From Strigamia acuminata (lineage: Eukaryota; Arthropoda; Chilopoda; Geophilomorpha; Linotaeniidae): a DNA stretch of 60,000 bases. Under the pieces are notes generated by a model that saw only the letters and a list, made by a program, of their open reading frames with translations, made no database searches and was not told the origin of the DNA. The translations under genes and the position numbers were made by a program. Position 1 is the first letter of the stretch. Each line of letters begins with the position of its first letter. Shown one piece after another: positions 25,301-33,857 of this stretch. Location: assembly GCA_949358305.1 (NCBI GenBank), contig OX442314.1:17169060-17229059 (forward strand), read 5' to 3'.

Positions 25301-28300
25301 CTCGCCTCGCCTCGCATTGCCTAGCAACTGTCACTCGGCGTTCGGCGCCAGCACGATGATGCAGCACCAACAACCCTTTCCCACCGTTCTCCTCTTGCCC
25401 CTGTTGGGACCCTTCCTTCCCCGTGGCCCCTTTCGTCTCCCTCTGGAGGTGGCCCGTTGCCCTGAGACACATCCATCTTTGGCCTGACAGCTTCTCTCTC
25501 TCTCTCTCTCTCATCTCCCCGTCTCTCATTCCTCCCCCTCGCATTCATCCCCCTTCAGCTCTGCCTCTTTCCCCCCTCCCCTGCCCCTCTCCAAACCGTT
25601 GCACCACGTTGCACGATGGACTTTGCTCGCGTGCATTGCGTGACATGCCATCCAGACTTCGGAGCAGCGGGAGTCGTTCGTTGAGCGGCTGCTGTTGCTG
25701 CTCAGCCTGGGGCGCTTACCTGGCCCCTCCCGCGGGACCTTCAGCTCAAATGCACCGACACGTCCATCTCTCTTTCGCTCAGGGGAAACGAGCGGGGAGG
25801 GGAGTGAGCTGGCAGCACATCCAGTGGGCGCTGTAAATCACTTTGTGCCTGAGATCTGCTCCAGGTGCGCTCCTTTTCCGCGTGGGAATGCGCCGGACTT
25901 TAGCTCCAACGTCCCGTTTAAGGGGGCGCGCTAAAAACATTTGCATACTCGAAAAATCAAACTTTTTCTTCTTAACATTCCCGATGATGAATTGCGCTCT
26001 CCCTCGTGCCACCCATCGTGTGGTAGCACCTTCTCTCTGACCCTTCACCTGACTTATGTTGCAAAAAAATATTCGTCATTAAAAAATAATAAGAGGAAGA
26101 GATTAAGGTTAAGAAAAAATAAAAATAAAAAACAAAAAAAATAAAAATAAAAATAAAAAAAAATAAAAAAATAAAAAATAAATTAAAAACAAGAGCATAA
26201 CAACACGCAGACGCATTTTGACGCAACGAGATCAACACCACACCTGCTCGTTAGGAGCGGCTTCAAAGGATTAAGCAAAACGATTACATCATGCGTGGGA
26301 GGCCAAGCGACTAAAGAGGTGACGAGAGAAAGCAAGTTGCAAGTGAGCATGCGCACCTCTGGCTCCGGCGCTCTCGCCTCCCCACCTCCACCTGGCCTCA
26401 TCTCAACACCTCAATCGAAGTCCCCTCGGTGACCTCTGGCTTGCTCGCCCCGAGGGGGAGCTGGATTCACCCTATCATTTGGCGCCAATTTATATTCATA
26501 AAAACCGAACTGCAACATTCGCTACTGTGGATTCGACAATCACAAAGAGCGCAAAACGAGAGAAAATAATGATATACAACAACACAACTCGCGTTTCCTG
26601 TCCTTTGATGCCCGCTCCTCACGCACTTCTCGACAGACGCACGCCATGCAAAACCCACCTGCTCCTTACACGTCAAAGAATAAATTATGAATCATCGCAT
26701 CTGACGTCACTATTACCTATCTAAACTTGTCAGTGTTGGAAGGTCGTCAGTTCGAGGTAGGGGGAGTTAGCAAAGCGGGGTGCGGGGTGGAGAGGTGTAA
26801 AGAGAAACGCGGTGGAGGGGTGTCTGGAGGTGGCCACACTGTCAACCCCCAGCAGAGATGCCGCCAATGTTGGTGCAGCCACTTTGTCAAGGTTGTCAGG
26901 GCCCAAATTGAAAACACAAAAAGCAAAGAAAAAAAAAAGTATCTAGAAAAATAAAATAAATAAGAAAAAAAAAAAACGAAGATAAAAAAGTAACCCTCGC
27001 CACTCAAAGACAAAGCGTCCACTGTAATAACGCGTGCGTATCGCTTTCAACTGACCCCAAAGGGGTGAGCGAGTGTGTGTATAGCGGAAAATTTAATTAA
27101 GTGACAAAGGGGAGGGAGTAGTGATTACTTCATAAGGAATGAGGTGTAAAAATGGACGACGCCCACACACGCCTGAGACATGATGAACGACAAGGCAAAA
27201 ACTTTTTTATATCCATTTTTTTCCGCCTCTTACGCGTTCCTAATCTGAAAACCACATTTATTCGAAGGCAGGCTCAACGGCTGACCACTGAGGCGCTTCT
27301 CCTCGGGGCAAAACTTCGATCGGGAATCAGGAAACGAAGTGAAAGAGACAGAGAGAGAGAAAGAGAGAAAGAGAGGGAAAGCGAAAGATGCAGGGGGTTG
27401 GGATGGAGAATGATGCGGGGGTGGATGAGGGTTCATAACGGTAATCCATCTTCGTCACAGACATTCTCTGAATGGGGAGATCATTAGGGAAAGGCAAAAG
27501 GAGATATGCAAGGACATGGAGTATACGAAATGCACGTGATTAATGTCCAAACTAAATCGAGACGCGCACTTACGGCCATCCAACTTAACCCCTTCCGTTC
27601 CTTAACCCTCGACGTAACGAGACGATGAAGACGCGCGTCAACAGCCGACGTCTCGCACATCAATCACGTAAGAAAAGACAAAAGAGTCCTAAGACTGAGG
27701 AGCTACGGGGTGGTCCTCGGTTCCTAAAGCGAGGCATTCTGGGACTGATCGATGACGAGGGGGTAAGGGAGGGAGGGAAATGTGGCAAGGGGAGGGAAGT
27801 GGGGGGAGAGCACAGTCGACTGTGGCTAATCGCGCTGACAAGGCAGAATTTTTTCCTGTCTCTTGCTCTAGCCCCAATTCTCGTCAGAGTTTTGCAGCGT
27901 CCGTTTTTCGCGGCTCTGTCTGTCTCTCTCTCTCTCTCTTTCTCGCTCACCATGGCATCTTTTCATTTCTCGATATCCCCCTTTTCTCCTCTTTTCACAT
28001 GATACAAAGGACACCGCTTGAATCGTGTGTGAAAGGCGCAGCGGAGGAGCACTTGTTGCCCCGAGATCAACGAGCGCCTCGTAAAAGTGAATTTTACGAG
28101 TCAGCCAATTGCTGTTTCGCGTTCCCCCGACCGCGTTTCAGCAGCACACCCGCGCGCGTCTCAACAAAACTTCTTCCACTGATACAAACCTAGAATCTGC
28201 TGGGTAAGATTTCACACTTTGTAATCTAAATCAGAAAAAGGAGACGGAAAAAAAAGAAAGAACGAAAGAAAAAGTTTTTCTCCAAAAAAAGAAAAAAAGA

Positions 28301-31300
28301 AAAAAAAAGTCATTAGTAAATTGAGGGAAAAGAAAAAGGAGGGGAATAGAGGAAAAAGACAAACGGTTTTGTCTGTTTCTGGAATCAAAAACGCTAGATC
28401 GACGTCCGATGATATCGACGAAATAAAGTGGATGGAGGCCATCGCTCAACCAATTTGAAACGCATTTGGCTTGCAGGACGCGTGTGACGATCCTCCCCCT
28501 TCCGCATAACGTTCTACTTCCAACACAAGAATGATGATTCAAAAAGTCGACACCGAAACGGCGACAGATTCAAATTGACTCGCGCCGAGAGCGCGGGCGC
28601 CATCGCCCCATTCTCGCCGTCGACCTTTAGGGGTCGCCGCAACAGCCGCGTAGGAGGAGCAGGTGGAGACGCGGGTGTAAAAGGTTGGGTGTGGGAGAAA
28701 AGACAGCATTTGGTAAATCAATCACTGACACATTAAATCACGAGGTGGTCGCTCAATTTCAGCCCCTGCAACGTTGGCCGCGCTTCTAATGCAACTTTAA
28801 TTGCTGTGCGCGAGGGGACAGCGAATGGCGTCCGACGCAATGCTATGCGGATTGCGGACCCCCTTATCCATCGGGTCCCACCGACTTGTCGAGGCGCAGG
28901 CGGTGAGAGTAAACCAAACCGACAGCTGTTGTCTAGTCTCATTGGTCGACGGGGATACGTGAGGATGAATGACGGAGTCGGGACAAATTACTCATGAGCG
29001 ATTCGAGGAATACCAGACCACGGTGCCCGGATAGTACAACTTAAATTGAACTTTCCATTCCTCTACTTAGAAATTTAACAAAAATAAATAAATAAATAAA
29101 TAAATATATAAAAACTAAATATATTTTTTTTTAAATTTAAAAAAAAGTCGATAAATCTTTCCCAGAGCGACTCATCATTTCTCAACGAAGCCACATCAGA
29201 AATGGGAGTAATTAATATTCGGGAATAATGAGGAGAAAAGGCTTCAATTCCACTCGATTTGCGAACCCAGCATTGGAAATTAATACCCGAAACGCAGTAA
29301 GAAGTAAAAAGACAAAAGACGAATCACTAATTTCCCACGAGAAATCAACTACTCTTAACGACACGACCACGTCAACGGATTCAGTCGCCGTAGACGGACA
29401 ACTCACTAATCTTAATTGATGATCAACTTCTTCCCTAACGACATGATACGTCCCTCTCCACCCCACTCCCCTCGTGCCCTAGCTGAGCACTGTCTCACCC
29501 CTTCCTTCTCCGTCTCTACATCCGATTAAGCTTTTGGTCACTATTAAAAAACGATCCATCACTGTCAAAATGGGGTTCCGCCACCGAGTTACGGGTGGGT
29601 GGGAGACCTAAGAAGCCACTCCCCGTTCTTCGCGCCTATCACCTCACCTCAAAAATCTACGCCAGTTGTCCACAAACTCCACGTTCACTGCGTACAAGGC
29701 GGTGCCGAATGCTGGTTTCGTCGTAATCGGTCGGTTTTTGTCCAAATATAAATCGTTGAGTGCGTTCTTTTGCACTAACGCCATGTTGCGATAAGTTTTT
29801 CGTAGCTGATCGGTTCGTTCTTGCACAACCTAAAATGTGCACCGTATTTAATGCACTTAAAAATTTAATAAATCCTAATGGAAAAACTTACCTCACAATT
29901 TCCGCACGGCGCATGACTTTGTGAAAATTCGGGTGCATCAGTGAAATACTGTTTAAGGCGTTTCCAAACTTCAACTGGAACCAGACGTCTGTCCGCATCG
30001 TGAATAGATAAGTCATCTGCAAGTGAAATTGATCGAGGTAATTGAAATTTCTATAAAGAAATATGATAAAAAAAAAAAAATTTCCCACTAACAAAAACGC
30101 AAGTCATATTCTTTACGCTTATAGAATGAGCCAATTTCATTTCATCGGCGTGTTAAGCTTTTCACTTTAAAATTTGGACAAACTCAAGGTGTTATAATAA
30201 CAATAATTAATGTAAATTTAAAAAAAAATGAAAATAATGTCTTCAATTATACAGTGACTGGTCAATCTCGTTTTTTGTTGATTTATTTATGACGTCCTTG
30301 TTTTAATGGGTTATTAACTGAAACGAAACGCACTGTGGTCACACGAAATGTCTTCATTAAATGTGAACGATAGTGGCAAAGCGGTTTCTCCTTGGTCATC
30401 CATGTCCACTTCTGTATTCAGAACTTGTTCATCGAGATTGCTGTGGCCTGTTTCGTTTTCTTTATTCGTATTTTCAAACCGTAGTAACGCCAATTTTTTC
30501 CACGAGCGTAGTGATGATTTCCCTATCCAATATCCTTCTTCGTCTCTGTTTTAATAATGTTTTGACTTTTAATTTTTTTTTTAAATTATCAACTGGCAAA
30601 GTCAACGCACGGATTCATTTTTTCTTTCAGTAAATTATTGATAAACTTGTGGTCGTTGCTTATTTGCGCTCTCGTCCGAATTAATCGACACCGAAAAACA
30701 ACACACTCGTAGCATAAAGTTTCTCTGCAAGAAAATATCATCAATTAATCAACCATCAACACTAAAATAATAACTAAAACTCTACTTATTTAGACGAGGT
30801 CCACCACCATATTTGGCATAAATGATGTCAGCCTGGAAGTACAAAGCGTATAAATTTTATAGCATAAAATGTAAAATATTTTATTCTCACTGCTTCCTGA
30901 CTAATGAGTTTCATTTGGCAAATGTTGTCCACGTTCAATCTATTTTTTAAAAAATAAAAAAAATAAAAAAATAAATAAAAAAAAATTAGAAATGCAAATT
31001 GTTTAATTTTTTTTTTACTTGGAATGTGGGCAGAGAAATGACGAATTGTTAACAGGTTTAATCCCCTCTTTGGAAGTTAAATAGCTTGTTAACCATTCTG
31101 TTTGCAGCCATTCAAACTGGCCATTTGTGACTGGCAATAAATTGTATAAATTCTTTACTTCATCTTGTCTCGCTTTACCTTTTTTCAAATTTAATTCCTT
31201 CAAAGAAACTCTTGATTAACACATTAAGTTTTTTAAAATTGTCAACAACAAACCCTCATTTTTTCTATATCTCTAATCCATTCGGCAAATTTACTATTAT

Positions 31301-33514
31301 CTTCAATTACTAAATTTTGCAATCGTTCAGGTAAATCCCATTCAGTTGATGTATCTTTCGGAATATCTGTAAAAACAAACTAAATAAGATTAACAAGGTT
31401 AAGGAATATATTATTTTGTTACCTTCTATTTCTTTCGAACGCAATCTGTACACTAACATGTAAGCATTTTTTGAAGAATGTTGTCCTTTTCCAACTTTGG
31501 GCTTTTTTGGTTGTTTACCAACTTTGTGTTAAAAATATTATAATAAATTACGTTCATTATCATTAAAGAAGACTTTATTTTCATACTTTCGTCTTCATCG
31601 CCTCCCAGTTTGAGATTCCCTTTCATTTTTTCAACCGTTTCGTCGTTGAATTTGTACCAATCACCAGTTGTCCTGTCCTTAATGTGTGCAATGTAATGTC
31701 CAGAAAAAGCAGTAGGACCTCGATGAATCAACACCGCACTTAAATCGTAAATAGTTTGAGATCGATCTAAATTAAAACAAAAATATTTAGAATCGACTAA
31801 AAATCCCAAATTATTATTTTTTTTTTACCAATACATGAAACATAGTTTTCGACGTTTAAAACTTCCGGAAAATTTAAATAAGAATTAAGTTTTTTCTTTT
31901 GTCCTGATTTTCTGTAATTTAAGCAACAATATAATAATATTAAGTGCAAAATGTGCAAATATTGTTTACCGGTCAAATATAAATCTTAACAACTGTAAAT
32001 TGAGTACTGGAGGCATTTTTACTAGTTGTATTTTACGAGTTGCATTTTGTTTGGATTGGCAATAACTACAGAAATATTGATCTGCCCCTTCCAACTTTTC
32101 TTCCTATAAATAGAAATATGTTACATATATTTTTAAAACTGCTGATGGATGAAGTAATTTGTTTACCTGAAGAAATTCTTCGATGCATTCGTGTAAATCC
32201 TTGTGGCCAGTTACATTTAAATCCAGCTCATAAAAATTCGACGGACACGATGAGTTTTGTTTACAATTTGTACATCTGAAGTATAAACTCATTAAAACAC
32301 TAAAATTGACAAATATAATCTACCGCTATTACATTGTATCATAATTGTATTTTCCCCGAAATTGAGTTTGTAGAATTTCACGTACTGAATAATTATTCTG
32401 ATACTGTAATTTCGTCTCTAAAAGATTCATAAATAACTTAGAAAATTCCTGTGCATCCTACAAAATAAAAAAATTAATAAAACATTATTTTATATAAATT
32501 ACGTATTATTTCAAAAAATATATACTTGTTGCTGGGCAGTATCTAGTCCCAACGAATTCACAAAATCTGAAGGATCAATATACCTGAAAATGAAAAAAAA
32601 TTGTAAGTAGTTTATTTATTTTTTAAATTTCTGATGTAAATATTACCGACGATCACTATATTGGAGTAAACCAAAAATTAATTGTAAATGTCCAGCACAT
32701 GATGTTGGTAAATAAGATTCATCTACAAAACAAATACACCATATCGGAAACATTAATAACAAAAAGCAAAAAAGTTTTAAATTCTAAACCTCGCAACGTA
32801 AATAATAGCTAATAATAGCCATCAACAAAATAAAAATTTATGTTCAATCAATTTAAATCGAAAAAAAACCTTCCACGTTCAATTTAATTCCACAATTTAA
32901 AACAGACAAAACCTTTTGACAAGTTCATTTTTTCTTGCGGGTCATCTTCTGGTTTCCACTGATACATTCCTTTTCTTAATATTGGATTATGAAACCACAA
33001 CTGTGAAATAAAATAACTCAAATTAGAATACACGAATTTTAAAACTCTGACCTAATTTCTTCACCTGCAACAAGCAATTAACATAACACGTAGCTCCTAA
33101 ATTTTTCAGACCCACAAAGCAGCCCTATAGGAAAATCCAACAATTCTGTAGTTATACGCAATAAACAATCGATTTAAAATTATAATTTCGAACCTCCACT
33201 CGTTTTTCTTGCTTAGGATCATCAATTGCAAACCAATTTTCTTCTTTTTCTACATCAAGCCATTCCTTTTCTCCTAAACCAAAAAGACAATTCGGATTCC
33301 CCTTACAATTCCTTCTGCAAAACAAAATCGCTCGATTAATTCACCTATTAAAGTGATACACGTGTGCAGAAAATATTTACCTGCATTTCCCCTTCTGACA
33401 AGCTTGTAATTTCACTCTGTAAGCCATTTCCAGGTGCTGTTGACCGATGTTCTCTACGTTAATTTCTTCAGCCCATTCCCATGCTGCTTTCTCAAGTTTG
33501 TGCTGAGGAGCCAT
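3995..33514 (-). CDS. USP48: Ubiquitin carboxyl-terminal hydrolase 48 (25 exons, 3' end missing)
   Basis: This is a cysteine deubiquitinase of the USP family. Exons, in order: 33514-33381, 33314-33194, 33124-33065, 33000-32913, 32722-32647, 32583-32526, 32457-32333, 32275-32167, 32103-31970, 31911-31829, 31766-31587, 31521-31423, 31366-31254, 31197-31019, 30939-30891, 30832-30786, 30724-30611, 30545-30334, 30016-29892, 29829-29648, 22061-21951, 17985-17858, 4869-4727, 4352-4194, 4120-3995. They sum to 985 codons with every phase matching (human about 1035). The Cys box is NLGATCYVN with catalytic Cys98. The His box [15 protein letters not shown] has His353, and N370-D371 follow; all fall at the human positions. 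DUSP repeats follow, then a C-terminal ubiquitin-like domain (about 920-985). The start was chosen as ATG-GCT by alignment; an in-frame ATG lies five codons upstream (33529). Exon 25 ends in a donor, so about 30 residues are missing. Confidence 0.93.
4353..4726 (-). other. USP48 intron 23 (374 bp)
   Basis: Non-coding on the minus strand. It holds a GAG/GGA-rich purine run on the plus strand around 4561-4630. This run gives glutamate-rich or proline-rich spurious reading frames. Confidence 0.7.
4727..4869 (-). CDS. USP48: USP48 exon 23
   Basis: The exon is bounded by TTTGCAG on the 5' side and CCACCG|GTGAGT on the 3' side. It encodes [20 protein letters not shown] and then NGKIFIRKV, matching the human segment CPEC...ATIYVHKVV, followed by an acidic tail that replaces the human acidic linker. 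Its phase (1 in, 0 out) joins exon 22 and exon 24 exactly. It is isolated by 13 kb from exon 22. Confidence 0.9.
5887..5935 (+). promoter_or_regulatory. Candidate Exd/Hox-Meis enhancer core
   Basis: TGATTGAT (Exd/Pbx-Hox type) at 5887-5894 is followed by GATTAATAGTTAATC at 5906-5920. The latter is two inverted GATTAA arms around TAG, an HNF1-like or paired K50-homeodomain layout. TGACAG (Meis/Hth type) lies at 5930-5935. This three-part arrangement is known from Hox-cofactor enhancers. Function here is inferred. Confidence 0.35.
7022..7034. promoter_or_regulatory. RFX X-box-like palindrome
   Basis: GTTGCTAAGCAAC has two perfect inverted half sites and the expected X-box spacing. It lies deep in USP48 intron 22. 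Confidence 0.4.
10488..10534. promoter_or_regulatory. Paired homeodomain-type TAATTA sites
   Basis: TAATTAATTA (10488-10497) and TTAATTAG (10527-10534) lie 30 bases apart in otherwise unique, non-repetitive, moderately GC-rich intron sequence. This is suggestive of an enhancer only. Confidence 0.25.
15008..15028. repeat. (GT)n microsatellite
   Basis: About ten GT units lie in AT-rich intron DNA. Confidence 0.9.
15301..16240 (+). mobile_element. Deleted Tc1-like DNA transposon with long inverted repeats
   Basis: Both ends read TATA-N-AACTCC(C/T)GGCAAAAA and continue as inverted repeats of roughly 240 bp. Matching internal landmarks include TATTCGATCAGCCACCACA, ATGCTACAATTTAGTGGCAA and GTATTCGATCAAGCACAG. 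Flanking TA is consistent with a Tc1/mariner target duplication. Between the arms, 15717-15840 can be read as about 40 codons ([20 protein letters not shown] then RPGKPE). These resemble the helix-turn-helix and GRPR-like linker of a Tc1 transposase. No catalytic DDE domain remains, so the copy cannot move by itself. Confidence 0.8.
17180..17223. repeat. (AAAAAAT)n simple repeat
   Basis: Tandem units of A-runs separated by single T bases. A similar run is at 17398-17440. Confidence 0.85.
17858..17985 (-). CDS. USP48: USP48 exon 22
   Basis: After an AAAG acceptor at 17986-17989 the exon encodes [20 protein letters not shown] and EVIVTCQ, ending TTP at CACCAG|GTGAGT. This matches human IALIWPSEWQMIQRLF and the start of the following CPEC segment. 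It enters in phase 2 and leaves in phase 1, joining exons 21 and 23 without a gap. Confidence 0.88.
17986..21950 (-). other. USP48 intron 21 (4.0 kb)
   Basis: No exon can be supported. It contains long homopolymer-rich and purine-rich runs (18225-18340, 20280-20440, 20620-20690), CRE palindromes at 20996-21003 and 21670-21677, E2F-like TTGGCGCC at 20958-20965 and 21813-21820, and an Exd-Hox-type ATCAATCA at 20921-20928. Confidence 0.8.
21951..22061 (-). CDS. USP48: USP48 exon 21
   Basis: The acceptor is TTTTGGCAG. The exon encodes a linker and then [20 protein letters not shown], the counterpart of human VGNSALLCPHGGLMFTF, and ends SG-A-S-R at a GTCAGT donor. The human CPHG is CTHS here. Entry and exit are both phase 2, fitting exon 20 (ends WRRFLR) and exon 22 (begins IVLVWP). 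It is isolated by 7.6 kb and 4.0 kb introns. Confidence 0.82.
23771..23798 (+). repeat. G-rich GGGTGGT tandem
   Basis: About four units with four or more GGG runs within 28 bases. The sequence has G-quadruplex potential on the plus strand, which is the non-template strand reversed relative to USP48. Confidence 0.75.
24271..24387. promoter_or_regulatory. Candidate enhancer: E2F, forkhead, RFX, homeodomain and POU sites
   Basis: In order: TTGGCGCGC (24271-24279), TGTTTATT (24283-24290), GTAACCAAGGAAAC (24297-24310), TTAATTAG (24362-24369) and ATGCAAAT (24380-24387). The sequence is unique in composition and not repeat-derived. The factor families are named from known consensus sites; occupancy is unknown. 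Confidence 0.3.
25316..25328. promoter_or_regulatory. RFX X-box-like site
   Basis: ATTGCCTAGCAAC matches an X-box with one mismatch in the first half site. Confidence 0.35.
29082..29106. repeat. (AAAT)n microsatellite
   Basis: Five to six AAAT units near the 5' end of USP48 intron 20. Confidence 0.9.
30017..30333 (-). other. USP48 intron 18 (317 bp)
   Basis: This is the longest intron of the compact 5' half. The flanking residues (DISCDH then [13 protein letters not shown]) align without a gap to human USP48, so no exon is missing here. Confidence 0.8.
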
Positions 33515-33529
33515 TAATATCTTTCTCAT

Positions 33530-33857
33530 TCGTTCTGCTACAGTTCTAATCAGATTAAAATGAAAATCTTGTCATATTATCATTCAAAACGAATCATGAC
33601 TACGTGTAGACAAAAAGTAAGAATTTATGCGTGTGTAAACGATAATCAAGTTTAAATGCTCGCAGCAGATTCAAAATTAAACCTTTTTACCAACAGACGG
33701 CACCACATATTTTTCTTGTTTAAAACAATAGAGCGATGTACACTTTGGACTATTTGGAAAAGGAAGCACGATGATGATGGATTAAATATACACAATTTTG
33801 TTTTTACAAGTAAAATTTATTTTATTTCATTAATTACAAATCCGAAAACGGCAAAAA
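33530..33857 (-). promoter_or_regulatory. EXOSC10 3' end and USP48 promoter region
   Basis: Only 344 bp separate the EXOSC10 stop from the chosen USP48 start, both on the minus strand. Two overlapping AATAAA signals for EXOSC10 lie at 33816-33826. The USP48 promoter must lie in the remaining about 280 bp unless the two genes are co-transcribed. Confidence 0.6.

Larger units (their letters stand above)
22062..29647 (-). other. USP48 intron 20 (7.6 kb)
   Basis: No exon can be supported. Seen: a GGGTGGT tandem at 23771-23798, a multi-motif cluster at 24271-24387, a CRE at 25145-25152, an X-box at 25316-25328, an E2F-like palindrome at 26479-26488, a CRE at 26702-26709, Exd-Hox-type ATCAATCA at 27659-27666 and 28717-28724, CT/GA tracts at 25493-25512, 27341-27380 and 27915-27945, and (AAAT)n at 29082-29106. 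Confidence 0.8.
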
